Positions 36,865 to 45,822 of a DNA stretch of 50,139 nucleotides are shown piece after piece. How positions within the stretch are numbered: the stretch's first letter is position 1; every line of letters starts with the position of its first letter. The stretch comes from Ferruginibacter sp. (lineage in GTDB: Bacteria; Bacteroidota; Bacteroidia; Chitinophagales; Chitinophagaceae), in contig JAURWD010000234.1 in the NCBI GenBank assembly GCA_030655145.1, positions 1 to 50,139 of the forward strand, given 5' to 3'. The notes beneath the pieces were generated by a model, which saw only the letters and a program-made list of their open reading frames with translations, did no database searches and had not been told where the DNA came from. A program made the position numbers and the translations under genes.

Positions 36865-37686
36865 ATGAACCAACTCATCGACATTTATTGTATAAATGAG
36901 GATATCATTCAAAATTTACCGAACAATTCTGCGCCTCCCCAACGTAATAACTACGAAGAGCTAATTATTATCAGCGCAGGTGCGCCAAAATTTGTGCTCG
37001 ACTTCAAGCCTTTGAAATTTCCGGTACCGGTAATGTTGTATGCATCACCGGGAAGGATTCATCAATTTGTGCCGGATGTCGAAACCAGGGGGTGGTCGAT
37101 TAGATACCAGAGCGAATTATTGCCGCAAACCAGTTTTCATTTTTATGAAAATTATGCAAACCTTAGTTTTTATGACCTGGGGGTTGGCAATAGCCTGGAG
37201 AACATAGAGTCTCTCTGCAAGATGATCTCCTCCGTTCTTCGGCAGTCGCCGCCGGATATGGCGCTGGTCAAGCACCTGTTGACAGCATTGTTGTCAACTG
37301 CCCAGTATGCACGACGCAGCCAGGACCAAAGTCTAAGTCAGCCGAAAAATCCCGACCTGGTAATCCTGGATTTTTTCCTGCAATTGTTAGAGGAGAATTA
37401 TAAGGGTATTAACCCGGTTGAGTTTTATGCCAACAAAATGTACATGTCGGTCCGAAATCTGAACAGGTTGAGCCACCTGTTTTTTCAGCAAAGTATATCT
37501 TCAATTATAGAGACAAGGCGGCTTGTAGAGGCGAGGAAACTGCTAACCAACACCAATATGACGGTAGCGGAAATTGGTTATTCCCTTGGATACATCGAGA
37601 AGTCCTACTTCACCCGGGTATTTCATAAAAAAACGGGTTATACTCCAACCTCTTTCCGCGTAATCATGCAAGGGGTATTCCCATAA
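36865..37686 (+). CDS. AraC family transcriptional regulator
   Basis: It has 273 residues from the ATG at 36865; an in-frame ATG at 36829 would add 12 residues without obvious function. An N-terminal cupin-like part (EELIIISAGAPKFVLDFK, then VMLYASPGRIHQF) is followed by the AraC double helix-turn-helix (about 175-270). The second helix pair is in MTVAEIGYSLGYIEKSYFTR with VFHKKTGYTPTSFR. The N-terminal half resembles the arabinose-binding-like domain of regulators that sense small molecules; the ligand is unknown. It is followed by the hairpin region and the convergent NusG-like gene. Confidence 0.87.
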   Translation: MNQLIDIYCINEDIIQNLPNNSAPPQRNNYEELIIISAGAPKFVLDFKPLKFPVPVMLYASPGRIHQFVPDVETRGWSIRYQSELLPQTSFHFYENYANLSFYDLGVGNSLENIESLCKMISSVLRQSPPDMALVKHLLTALLSTAQYARRSQDQSLSQPKNPDLVILDFFLQLLEENYKGINPVEFYANKMYMSVRNLNRLSHLFFQQSISSIIETRRLVEARKLLTNTNMTVAEIGYSLGYIEKSYFTRVFHKKTGYTPTSFRVIMQGVFP

Positions 37687-37846
37687 CTACCACAGGTTGT
37701 CCGAATAGTATAACAAAACTACCACCGGGAAGTGCAAATTTGTGTAACAATGGTTGCACCGAAATTCAACATTAGGTGCACCATGCAATTTGTTTGCGAT
37801 TTGATCCGTACCCTCTTTACCCCTTTTTTTTGCGGAAAATTATTAG

Positions 37847-37919
37847 TGGCCATCATAACCTTCGCGTTGACACCCTTATACACGAAGCGTTGATGGCCAT
37901 GCCTGTTTAGGCATGGCCA
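37847..37919. repeat. Overlapping inverted repeats forming alternative hairpins
   Basis: TGGCCATCA (37847-37855) is complementary to TGATGGCCA (37891-37899), with a second short pairing inside (CTTCG/CGAAG). TGGCCATGCC (37894-37903) pairs perfectly with GGCATGGCCA (37910-37919) around a six-base loop. The bases 37894-37899 belong to both, so the hairpins compete. There is no U tract on either side, so this is not a simple terminator. It lies just beyond the NusG-like gene's stop, between convergent genes. Confidence 0.6.
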
Positions 37920-37937
37920 CGCTATCAAGATGGTTTG

Positions 37938-38492
37938 TTAATTAGAAAGATAGGAAGATGATCCAACCTGCTTGTTGAACATATTCTCCTGGCTGACAAG
38001 GCGAAGTGGTTCGGTACTTACTTTTTCGCGGTCTGCGATCATGGTGTATCCAAGTGTTGGGAGAATGATCTTCAAAGTCTGGAACCGGATGGTCGCTGAA
38101 TTTTCCTTGAAGGAAATTACCGGATCATCCACGATGCGGACAGAAGCCCCGATGTTAACGTTGGATCTTTCCAATCGGATGTTCGAGTACAAGGAGGTGA
38201 ATTGTTGCAAAACATTGATCTCTTCCTCGCTGATGACAGCGGGCTTAGCTTTCCAGAAAATAAAATTAATTACTCCAGGAATTTTTTTCAATGCATACAA
38301 TTCGGTCTCTGTCGAATAGACAAATACGAAGGATTGAAGAAGGGGATCTTTTTTGATCTTTTTTGTGTGAGGCGCCGTGCTGGTGGTATTATTCAGCGGG
38401 TAATAATTGCTGATACCTTTTTTTGTGAGCAATGATGCTACTTTTTTTTCCTGCCGGGGCATTGTGTAAACTGCATACCAATTTCGAGTCAT
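37938..38492 (-). CDS. NusG/UpxY-family transcription antitermination factor (orphan)
   Basis: It has 184 residues from the ATG at 38492, which gives the standard NusG N-terminus (RNWYAVYTMPRQEKKVASLL). The longer in-frame start adds 13 nonconserved residues. The NGN domain continues with GISNYYPL, LLQSFVFVYSTETELYALKK and IPGVINFIFWKAKPAVISEEE. A C-terminal KOW-like segment has VNIGASVRIVD. Members of the UpxY group act on a specific exopolysaccharide or capsule operon usually just downstream; here no polysaccharide genes are near, so the target must lie elsewhere or differ. Confidence 0.85.
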   Translation of the reverse strand: MTRNWYAVYTMPRQEKKVASLLTKKGISNYYPLNNTTSTAPHTKKIKKDPLLQSFVFVYSTETELYALKKIPGVINFIFWKAKPAVISEEEINVLQQFTSLYSNIRLERSNVNIGASVRIVDDPVISFKENSATIRFQTLKIILPTLGYTMIADREKVSTEPLRLVSQENMFNKQVGSSSYLSN

Positions 38493-38973
38493 TCTTGTGG
38501 CTTTTGGTTTGTGAAAAATGCAGAATTTCACAGATAAGGGTTATGCTTTTTGCAGGGGAAAATGGAAAATTTCGAGAGGTGGTAAATGAAGGGATATAGG
38601 AAAAGAGGTGTTACAGAAGTGGAACAAATATACGCTACTCTTGATAAGTGCCAAATTTTTTTTAATACGTGGCCAATTATTGCTTTCCTGGTTTCGTGAT
38701 TGGCAAACTAAAGAACTTCATGCAGCAGCACTTCCAGCTCCTTGAAATTGTAGGGTAATTAATTCCGCATTGCCAATAAATTTCACCGATTTTAAATTCA
38801 ACGATTTGGGTAGAATTCTGTTAGACGAAATGTCGGCATTCCTGAAATTCAATATTCTCCACCTTACCGCAGCGCTGGTTTGCAGGGGCCCAATATTTGT
38901 AAGTTTCATAAATAATAAATCGAGGCTCCCTCGGTATCAGCAGCAATTAGCAACAGCGATTTAAGTTTAGAAT
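38493..38973. other. Divergent intergenic region with no supported gene
   Basis: It lies between the divergent NusG-like and BFN genes. Two ~63-codon ORFs lie on opposite strands over each other (38718-38909 minus, 38770-38964 plus); neither has family features. A near-consensus AATATTTG at about 38892-38899 could be the BFN -7 element. A small hairpin CGAGG-CTC-CCTCG is at 38921-38933. Confidence 0.4.
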
Positions 38974-39540
38974 ATGCAGAAACAGGAATTGAAGGTAATA
39001 GCATTTGCAAGCAGTGAATCTTCACCGGGTAATTTTATCCTGATGTTGGAATCCATCGAAACGCAGGTGCGTCTTCCTATCATCATAGGAGCATTCGAGG
39101 CACAAGCCATCGCGGTCTACCTTGAAAAAATGAAAATGCCCAGGCCGCTTACCCACGAATTATTTAAAAATACCTTGTTGGCCCTGGACGTGCAAGTCTC
39201 GGAAGTCATTATTCATGACCTGGTGGATGGGGTATACATTTCCTGGCTGATCTTAAAAACAAGTACGGGCGAAGAGATCAGGATCGATGCCAGGACTTCC
39301 GATGCTATTGCCCTGGCGGTGCGTTTCAATAGTCCCATCACGACTTATGACCAGGTTATACAAAAGGCAGGAATTAATGCTGACTATACGAATAACAGGG
39401 AAGGGGGAGATGAATGGGACAACTTTACGGTAAACGAACTGGAAGATATCCTTCTTGAAAAAGCGGAAACAGAAGACTACGAAACTGCTGCCATGATCCG
39501 TGATCTCATCAACAAAAAAATCCAGCAAAACAATAGTTAG
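38974..39540 (+). CDS. Bifunctional nuclease (BFN/DUF151) family protein with C-terminal UVR motif
   Basis: It has 188 residues. The BFN domain covers about 1-130, with LPIIIGAFEAQAIAVYLEKM, RPLTHELFKNTLLALDVQVS, IRIDARTSDAIALAVRFNSP and typical spacing. After a Gly/Asn-rich linker the C-terminal ~30 residues (ELEDILLEKAETEDYETAAM, then IRDLINKKI) form a UvrB/UvrC (UVR) motif. The same BFN-plus-UVR order is common in this phylum. Some BFN proteins have reported RNase and DNase activity; whether this one does is not known. Confidence 0.9.
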   Translation: MQKQELKVIAFASSESSPGNFILMLESIETQVRLPIIIGAFEAQAIAVYLEKMKMPRPLTHELFKNTLLALDVQVSEVIIHDLVDGVYISWLILKTSTGEEIRIDARTSDAIALAVRFNSPITTYDQVIQKAGINADYTNNREGGDEWDNFTVNELEDILLEKAETEDYETAAMIRDLINKKIQQNNS

Positions 39541-39581
39541 GTTCACTGGTACCTTTTCGAAATGGCCATTTTCCAGTCAGC

Positions 39582-40598
39582 CTACCAGGTTACTGCGACC
39601 TTTCCCATAGACTTTCTTTTTTCGAGTGCCTCATGCGCAGCCGCTATTTCGGTTACCGGGAATTCAGTTGCGGGATATGGTTGCAGGATGCCTTTAGTGG
39701 TAAGGTCTACCACACCTTGCAAGCATTCCTGGATGATCCCAGGTTTGTGATCAGCAATATGCAACATGTTGATACCAATGATAGATTTTGAGGCCATCAT
39801 GAACATTACGGGGTGGTAAATACCAAAACCAATAGCAGCCGCAAGTTTTCCCGGCAGATTTTTTCCAGTCATTTGCGAGGCGCCGTAACAAACAAGCCTT
39901 CCACCTGGGCCCAACAGGTTAAAGCCTTTACGTACGGAGGCTCCTCCTACTGCATCAAAAATCACATCGACTCCGGTATCACCCATAACCTTTTTAATTT
40001 TTTTGGAAAAATCAGTCGTGACATAGTTGATCGGAAACTGTACTCCCAGGTTTTTCAAAAAATCGAGTTTCTTTTCACTGCCAGCAGTGGAGAACACGAT
40101 GCACTTTTTATGAAGCGCTAATTGCACCAGGGCCATACCAACGCCTCCCGCGCCAGCGTGAACCAGCACCTTATCGCCTTCGCGGAGATTTACCTGCATG
40201 ATCGCCGCATAATAAGCGGTGCAGTATTGCGTGGTGAGGGTTGTAGCTGTTGCGTGATTGATACCTGGTGGTATGATGGCTACTGCGGAAGACTCAGTTA
40301 CCGCAAATTCTGCATATCCACCGAACCGCGTCATGGCCGTTACTTCATCACCCGGCTTAACGTTTTGAACGCTGGCTCCCACAGAAATTACTACTCCCGC
40401 CACATCGTATCCAAGTACACAGGGTTTGGGTGGCGCCTCCTTGTACATGCCATGTCGGGCCATCACATCAGCAAAATTCAGCCCGAACGCCGTGACCTTT
40501 ATCAATACCTGGGTACTGGTGGGCACGGGGGTGGGGGTTTCCCTCATTTCAAAAGCTGTGGTGGCTGCCCCATTCTTTACCAGGAAAACTGCTTTCAT
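39582..40598 (-). CDS. Zinc-independent quinone oxidoreductase-like MDR protein
   Basis: It has 338 residues of the medium-chain dehydrogenase/reductase superfamily. The N-terminal GroES-like domain has VLIKVTAFGLNFADVMARHG and KPCVLGYDVAGVV; the catalytic-zinc Cys/His ligands of alcohol dehydrogenases are absent. The NADPH-binding fold is VLVHAGAGGVGMALVQLA, and VDVIFDAVGGASVRKGF follows. This fits the NADPH:quinone reductase / VAT-1-like group, cytoplasmic and soluble. The substrate is unknown. It is convergent with the BFN gene. Confidence 0.9.
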   Translation of the reverse strand: MKAVFLVKNGAATTAFEMRETPTPVPTSTQVLIKVTAFGLNFADVMARHGMYKEAPPKPCVLGYDVAGVVISVGASVQNVKPGDEVTAMTRFGGYAEFAVTESSAVAIIPPGINHATATTLTTQYCTAYYAAIMQVNLREGDKVLVHAGAGGVGMALVQLALHKKCIVFSTAGSEKKLDFLKNLGVQFPINYVTTDFSKKIKKVMGDTGVDVIFDAVGGASVRKGFNLLGPGGRLVCYGASQMTGKNLPGKLAAAIGFGIYHPVMFMMASKSIIGINMLHIADHKPGIIQECLQGVVDLTTKGILQPYPATEFPVTEIAAAHEALEKRKSMGKVAVTW

Positions 40599-40801
40599 AA
40601 TATTTTCATTGCTGTTGATTGTGAAAAGGATATGTCTGTATTTAGCTGCAACCGGGTCAGTGGTTGGGCATATTTTGTAGGTAAATTACTACAAGCCCCA
40701 ATCCGCGTTTACTACAATTATTTTTCGTTTTAATCGTTCTATTTGTTGTGTGATTAGACAAGCTGTAGATGTAATATTAAAATCCTCCTAATAAATATCC
40801 T

Positions 40802-41032
40802 ATGCTCAAATTCACCAAAATGCCAACGTCAGTTTTCGGAATCTTCACGAGCCTTTGCCTCAGCCAGGTCAAAGAGCAACTCACTGAAAATATTCATTAT
40901 TACACACCCAATCCTCCAAGTTTTATTTGCGACGGTCACCTTTTTGTTGTAGCGCCCGCTGAAACTTTCATCAAAGATGAGATCGAGGAATCTTATGGGT
41001 TAAAAATCAAGTACAACCTCGCCTGGAATTGA
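40802..41032 (+). CDS. Small hypothetical protein
   Basis: It has 76 residues with no signal peptide or span. The segment PPSFICDGHLFVVAPAETFI followed by KDEIEESYGLKIKYNLAWN looks like a folded protein, and the ORF fills a clear gap, but no family is recognised and there is no exact promoter motif. It ends 22 bases before the convergent ClC gene's stop. It could be spurious. Confidence 0.45.
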   Translation: MLKFTKMPTSVFGIFTSLCLSQVKEQLTENIHYYTPNPPSFICDGHLFVVAPAETFIKDEIEESYGLKIKYNLAWN

Positions 41033-41054
41033 TCCGGCGGCTTTTACTCCCTTA

Positions 41055-42842
41055 TTAATTTTCTTCGTACAGGTCACCATGTGACGCCAGTATTTCGCGG
41101 TACTTGTTAAACAGTTTTGTTTTTGAGATAAAGCCCTCAAACTTGTTCTCAGCATTCAGAACGGGTAGGTACCAGCTTTGTGTCACGTCAAATTTATTCA
41201 TGACACTGTGCATGTCCTGGTTTGAGCGAAGTACAGCGGGAGGACGTTTCATCAACGATTGAATACTGATCTTTGGGTATTGCCCGGGATCGAACAGCTT
41301 TTGTTTTATGTCGTTCAACTCGATGATCCCCATAAACCTTTCTTTTTTGTCTACCACGGCAAAAATATTCTTCTCACTTCGTTTAATGATCTCCACCAGG
41401 TCCTCCAACGTTTGATCTATCCTAATAGCTTCATACTGGAATTGCAGGATGTCTTCCAATTGAATGCTCGTCAGGATATTTTTTTCTTTTTTGTGCGTGA
41501 AGATCTGGCCTTCCATCGCCAGCTTTTTGGTTTCCATCGAAAACGGCTCATAACTTTTTACAATAAAAAACGAGATCGATGAAACGATCATCAACGGAAT
41601 GAATAGTTCGTACCCGTTGGTGATCTCTGCTATTAGAAATATAGCGGTAAGCGGACAATACATCACGCCGCTTAAAACACCCGCCATCCCTACCAGGCTA
41701 AAGTTGCCTTCAGGTATTTTGAACCAGGGCAGACTGTTCACCAATTTCGAAAAAAAGAAACCCAGGTAAGCGCCGGTAAAAAGTGAAGGTGCAAAATTCC
41801 CGCCGTTGCCTCCACTTCCAAGCGTGATCGCCGCAGCTACCGGTTTTATCAAAATGACCCCCGCTGTAAACAAGATCATGCCCCAGTTTTCGTCGAGCAA
41901 CGTAAAGAATCTTGTGTTATCGGCAAAGCTGGTGAAGGTTCCGTTCGCTACCAGTTTGATACTCTCGTATCCTTCCCCGAACAAAGGGGGCAGCACAAAA
42001 TAAAGAGCCGCCAGGCAGGCGCCTCCTACAAGGGCCTTCGTGTATCGTTTCAAGGATGAGTCATGAAATTTATGCTCCACCATTTTAAAAGCCCGTGCAT
42101 AGTACAAGGAAATAAATCCTGCGGCGGCTCCAAGTAGAATATAAAAAGGAACATTTTCATAGTCGAACGTCTGCTTCAATAAAAAGTTGAAAAGTGAAGC
42201 TTCCTGCAGGATGATCTTGGAACAAAGCGCGCCCATCACCGAAGAAACTATGAGGGGGATAAAGTAACTGACCACCGTCTCGGCCAATAATACTTCTATC
42301 GCGAAGATCACCCCGGCAATAGGCGCATTGAACACGGCCGAGATACCGGCAGCGGCTCCACAGGCTATCAGTAAGGTGCGTTCCTGGTAATTCAGATCAG
42401 TGATCCGGGCGAGGTTCGAACCCACAGCCGAACCCGTAGCAACAATCGGCGCTTCAAGTCCGGCCGAGCCGCCAAAGCCCACGGTGATAGAACTGGTGAC
42501 GATGTGCTGGTAAGTATGTGCCAGTGGAACAAACGAAGATTTGCGGGCAACCGCTTTCAGAACCATCGCGATGCCTTTTTCCATAAAGCCTCCAAAAAAA
42601 TGGCGCACAATGTACACCGTTAGTACAAGGCCGGCCACTGGAAAAAGCAGGTAAGAATATCTGCTAACGGGAAGTAAACCTATCCAATATTGTACGGCAT
42701 GCACCAGCATCTTTAACAACACGGCGACTATTCCTGAAGTAAAACCGACAATGGTAGCAATCACCATAATAAACTGCATCCGGTTAAGACGGGTGCGTAA
42801 ATGATTAATTACCGTTTGATACAAAAACTTGATAGGTGCCAA
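41055..42842 (-). CDS. ClC-family chloride channel/transporter with C-terminal CBS domains
   Basis: It has 595 residues. About ten hydrophobic helices form the ClC core (about 25-440), followed by two CBS domains (about 455-590). The gating glutamate is Glu130 in GSAGLEAP, the pore Tyr411 is in ITNGYELFIP, and GGNGGNFAPSLFTGAYLG is the second selectivity loop. The position of the internal proton glutamate (E. coli E203) is Val184 in AIEVLLAE, which is usual in channels. The start is a TTG complementary to 42840-42842, chosen because related proteins have this N-terminal length and a -7 element lies 30 bases upstream; an internal ATG at 42779 is the alternative. Confidence 0.9.
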   Translation of the reverse strand: MAPIKFLYQTVINHLRTRLNRMQFIMVIATIVGFTSGIVAVLLKMLVHAVQYWIGLLPVSRYSYLLFPVAGLVLTVYIVRHFFGGFMEKGIAMVLKAVARKSSFVPLAHTYQHIVTSSITVGFGGSAGLEAPIVATGSAVGSNLARITDLNYQERTLLIACGAAAGISAVFNAPIAGVIFAIEVLLAETVVSYFIPLIVSSVMGALCSKIILQEASLFNFLLKQTFDYENVPFYILLGAAAGFISLYYARAFKMVEHKFHDSSLKRYTKALVGGACLAALYFVLPPLFGEGYESIKLVANGTFTSFADNTRFFTLLDENWGMILFTAGVILIKPVAAAITLGSGGNGGNFAPSLFTGAYLGFFFSKLVNSLPWFKIPEGNFSLVGMAGVLSGVMYCPLTAIFLIAEITNGYELFIPLMIVSSISFFIVKSYEPFSMETKKLAMEGQIFTHKKEKNILTSIQLEDILQFQYEAIRIDQTLEDLVEIIKRSEKNIFAVVDKKERFMGIIELNDIKQKLFDPGQYPKISIQSLMKRPPAVLRSNQDMHSVMNKFDVTQSWYLPVLNAENKFEGFISKTKLFNKYREILASHGDLYEEN

Positions 42843-42872
42843 GGAAGAACAATTTCGTGAGGATCTACGCTA

Positions 42873-42880
42873 CAAAGATA
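42873..42880 (-). promoter_or_regulatory. -7 element for the ClC gene
   Basis: The minus strand reads TATCTTTG, an exact TAnnTTTG match, 30 bases before the TTG start at 42842. It supports the upstream start over the internal ATG at 42779. Confidence 0.5.
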
Positions 42881-43020
42881 AGTGCCTTTATAGTTGTACT
42901 AAAGTGCATTCGTATTCAGTAAGCTTCCCGAAGTCGGCCCCAACCGTTTCAGACCGTGTAAAAAATCGAAAGGAGAAAACCGTATTGATCCGAAAGTCAA
43001 AATCCTTAAATCAATTCAAA

Positions 43021-43051
43021 AAAAAATGCGTTCGATGAGAACGCATTTTTT
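43021..43051. terminator. Terminator downstream of the TonB-dependent receptor
   Basis: A near-perfect hairpin AAAAAATGCGTTC / GAACGCATTTTTT with loop GATGA. It has U-rich ends on both strands, so it can end transcription in either direction; it lies 20 bases beyond the receptor stop codon. Confidence 0.85.
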
Positions 43052-43070
43052 CCATACAATAGATTTTATT

Positions 43071-45659
43071 TTACAACCGAACACCGATCTTGGCATAATA
43101 CATTGCACCACCCATACCCATTTGAATTGCTTCATACCTGGTTCCGGTTTCAGTTAAACCTGGATCAGGGCGATACTCGGGGTAGACGTCAAAAATATTT
43201 GCGCCCCCAACGGTAAGGGTTACCCGATTTTTTACGAGGTAGGAAAAAGAAAGATCGGTTGTTGTTCTTCCTTTAAACTTCTCCACTTTTGGGTCGTAAT
43301 CGATTAGCTCGATGGCTGCGAAATTTGTCAGGCGCAGGTTCGTACTAAAATTGTTGATCTTGTAGTCAACTGAAAAACTGACCTTATGTTTTGGCGCTGA
43401 GGCCATGAGGAAATATCTTTCCCGGTCAGAAAAATAGATGTCTTCTTTACCCGCTAATTTAGGAACGGTATTGATCTTTTCTATTTCCAACTTATTGAAA
43501 TTGGCCGCAAGTGTCGTGCTCAGGTTTCCCTTTCCAGCCTTTGTTCCATAAGTCAATATTACATCGAGCCCGGTTGTTTTTGTGTTTACGGCATTCGTGA
43601 AAAACTGGGCGGAACCGATGTTCCTGCTTTCAAGAATATCACCGATGACATCATCAGTCTGGTCAAAAAATCCTGTCAATACAACCCTGTCTTTAATATT
43701 TACCATGTAGCCATCTACGGTAAGTGAAAGGTTTCGAACTGGCCGGGTGGTGAATCCCAGGCTCGCGTTTACAGAGGTCTCTTCTTTAAGCGCCGGTATA
43801 CCAACCGCATTAGCCAGGGAGCCGGAATTTGGTGCAATCACTACTTCTGATGTTACGCCTGCAGCTACGTTTGTAAAAGTATTGCTGAAATTTATCTGCG
43901 GTAAGGAAGGCGCCCGGAAACCCGTGCTGATAGATCCTCTTAGCGCAAATTGTTCCGCTAGTTTTAATCTTGAAGCTGCTTTAACATTGGTCGTCCAGCC
44001 AAAGTCGTTGTAGTTTTCTACCCTGACAGCACCGCTCACCATCCAACTCTTTGTTACATCTAACTCAGCATCCGCATAGGCGCCCCAGTTAGTACGGTCA
44101 CGGTCGGTTTCATCAGCCGGTTGAAAACCGGGAAAGCCTTGCGAGCCACCTGGTGCATCGTTCGCATTCGGGTATTGTCTATACGAACCTTCTTCGCCTG
44201 CGAAAATTTTGTATTTGTCCTGGCGTAGCTCAGTACCCAATGCAATATTTAATCCTTCGGCAACAGAAGCAATTCCGCGGGTAAAATGCATGCCGACCAT
44301 ATTTTGCGAAAGCTGGAAACCACCCGCGTCGAACGAAGTTGGTGAGCTGGCGCCGAGCGATGTATTGAGGGTTTTGCTCACATCATATTCAAAACGATTA
44401 AAGCCAAGGGTTGCATTGAAGTCAGCATTCCATTGCCCGAATTTTGTTTTAATTCCGAAAGAACCCGACCTGTCAGAAATGGAGGAGCCAATCAGCGGAT
44501 CAAAGCCATTCGGATAAATCGATGGTACGTTTCTTTCACTCGTCGCACTTCGTGTATAGGCAAAAGCGCTACCATCCCGTTCGTTGATGCCACCAAATAA
44601 GTAGAAGCTTGTTTTTGCTGTGATCGGTATGCCGGCGTTAAGGTATAAGCCATAATTCTCCAGGGCTGCATCACCGGCCATTCGGCGTGGATCATCCGGG
44701 TTTGGCGTGGTGAAGTTTGGTCGATGCGTTCTTGCCCGGTGCAGGTAATCGGCAGTCAGGTTTATAAAGCCATTGTTTTTTAAGGCAAATCCATAATTCA
44801 CATTCGCGTTGAATGTTTCGCCGTCTGTTTGATTGTCCATGATCTTTCCATTACCATCATCCAGCGACTTACCGTAACCGGTGATGAATGTTGACCCCGA
44901 TACCGTGGCTGAACCCTTGTTTACGGCAGATTTCAAAATGATGTTGATCACTCCCGCAATTGCGTCAGAGCCATATTGTGCTGCCGCACCATCCCGTAAA
45001 ATTTCAATTCTTTCGATGGCCGCTGCCGGGATGGTGTTCAGATCTGTACCCGTATTACCACGCCCGCGACTGCCGAAAATATTTACCAGGGAAGATTGGT
45101 GCCAACGTTTCCCATTTACCAACACGAGAGTTTGATCAGGACCGAGGCCACGTAAGGAGGCCGGATCAACGTGATCGGCCCCATCGGAACCGCTTTGGCG
45201 ATTGCTGTTGAAAGAAGGAGCTACATACTGCAGGATCTGGTTCAGGTCAACCTGGCCGAGTGTATTTGTAATTCTTGAAACAGGAATAATGTCAACCGGT
45301 ACAGGCGTTTCTGTGCTCGACCTGCGTAAACTCCTGGTACCCACAATTTCTACTGCGCCCATGTTTTCGACTGAAGTGACCAGTGTGACATCTGCGAAAG
45401 TTTTTCCAGTTGTTGTAACCTCTTCGGTAGTGAATCCAACGCCTGAAAAAACAAGGGTTGCAGTACCCGAACTGAGGTTCACACTATAATTGCCAAGTTT
45501 GTCAGTAATTGCGCCGGCGGTGCCGGATTTTTCTTTGACGGAGATGCCTTCGAGCGGCTGCCCATTGCGGTCGACTACCTTCCCGCTCATTTGAGTTTGG
45601 GCAAATGCACCGAGGGTGGATACGATCAGTGCTAAAAAGCACGTCAGTTGTTTTATCAT
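43071..45659 (-). CDS. TonB-dependent outer-membrane receptor with carboxypeptidase-regulatory-like domain
   Basis: It has 862 residues. A signal peptide (IKQLTCFLALIVSTLGAFAQ) precedes a CarboxypepD-reg-like domain (about 22-105, with MSGKVVDRNGQPLEGISVKE). The plug domain (about 110-235) has TPVPVDIIPVSRI, LRGLGPDQTLVLVNGKRWHQ and IERIEILRDGAAAQYGSDAI, followed by a 22-strand barrel with LRGSISTGFRAPSLPQINFS and GGANIFDVYPEYRPD. It imports a substrate using TonB energy. There is no adjacent SusD, regulator or transporter, so the ligand is unknown. A palindrome TTGA..TCAA lies in its upstream region (about 45737-45753). It is ended by the terminator at 43021-43051. Confidence 0.93.
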   Translation of the reverse strand: MIKQLTCFLALIVSTLGAFAQTQMSGKVVDRNGQPLEGISVKEKSGTAGAITDKLGNYSVNLSSGTATLVFSGVGFTTEEVTTTGKTFADVTLVTSVENMGAVEIVGTRSLRRSSTETPVPVDIIPVSRITNTLGQVDLNQILQYVAPSFNSNRQSGSDGADHVDPASLRGLGPDQTLVLVNGKRWHQSSLVNIFGSRGRGNTGTDLNTIPAAAIERIEILRDGAAAQYGSDAIAGVINIILKSAVNKGSATVSGSTFITGYGKSLDDGNGKIMDNQTDGETFNANVNYGFALKNNGFINLTADYLHRARTHRPNFTTPNPDDPRRMAGDAALENYGLYLNAGIPITAKTSFYLFGGINERDGSAFAYTRSATSERNVPSIYPNGFDPLIGSSISDRSGSFGIKTKFGQWNADFNATLGFNRFEYDVSKTLNTSLGASSPTSFDAGGFQLSQNMVGMHFTRGIASVAEGLNIALGTELRQDKYKIFAGEEGSYRQYPNANDAPGGSQGFPGFQPADETDRDRTNWGAYADAELDVTKSWMVSGAVRVENYNDFGWTTNVKAASRLKLAEQFALRGSISTGFRAPSLPQINFSNTFTNVAAGVTSEVVIAPNSGSLANAVGIPALKEETSVNASLGFTTRPVRNLSLTVDGYMVNIKDRVVLTGFFDQTDDVIGDILESRNIGSAQFFTNAVNTKTTGLDVILTYGTKAGKGNLSTTLAANFNKLEIEKINTVPKLAGKEDIYFSDRERYFLMASAPKHKVSFSVDYKINNFSTNLRLTNFAAIELIDYDPKVEKFKGRTTTDLSFSYLVKNRVTLTVGGANIFDVYPEYRPDPGLTETGTRYEAIQMGMGGAMYYAKIGVRL

Positions 45660-45822
45660 GTTTTGCGTTGTTTTGGTGACCTTATAAATTTAGGAATAAT
45701 TTACGCGGAAAAAATAAGGCATCTGTTGAGCGGAAAGTTCAACAAATATCTTTTGCGGAAAATGGTTCCGTTTTCGATATAAAACAAGCAATAATTAACT
45801 CAACAAAAAGATGCGATGTTGA

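Noticed and set aside
38718..38964. Two overlapping ~63-codon ORFs on opposite strands
   Set aside because: They overlap each other, lack recognisable features and fall in a divergent promoter region.
39553..39570. AAATGGCCATTT palindrome as terminator
   Set aside because: Short perfect palindrome with no loop and no U tract; it lies between convergent genes but is not a terminator by itself.
42829..43038. A 69-codon plus-strand ORF
   Set aside because: It overlaps the ClC start codon and promoter element and runs into the terminator hairpin; composition is not coding-like.
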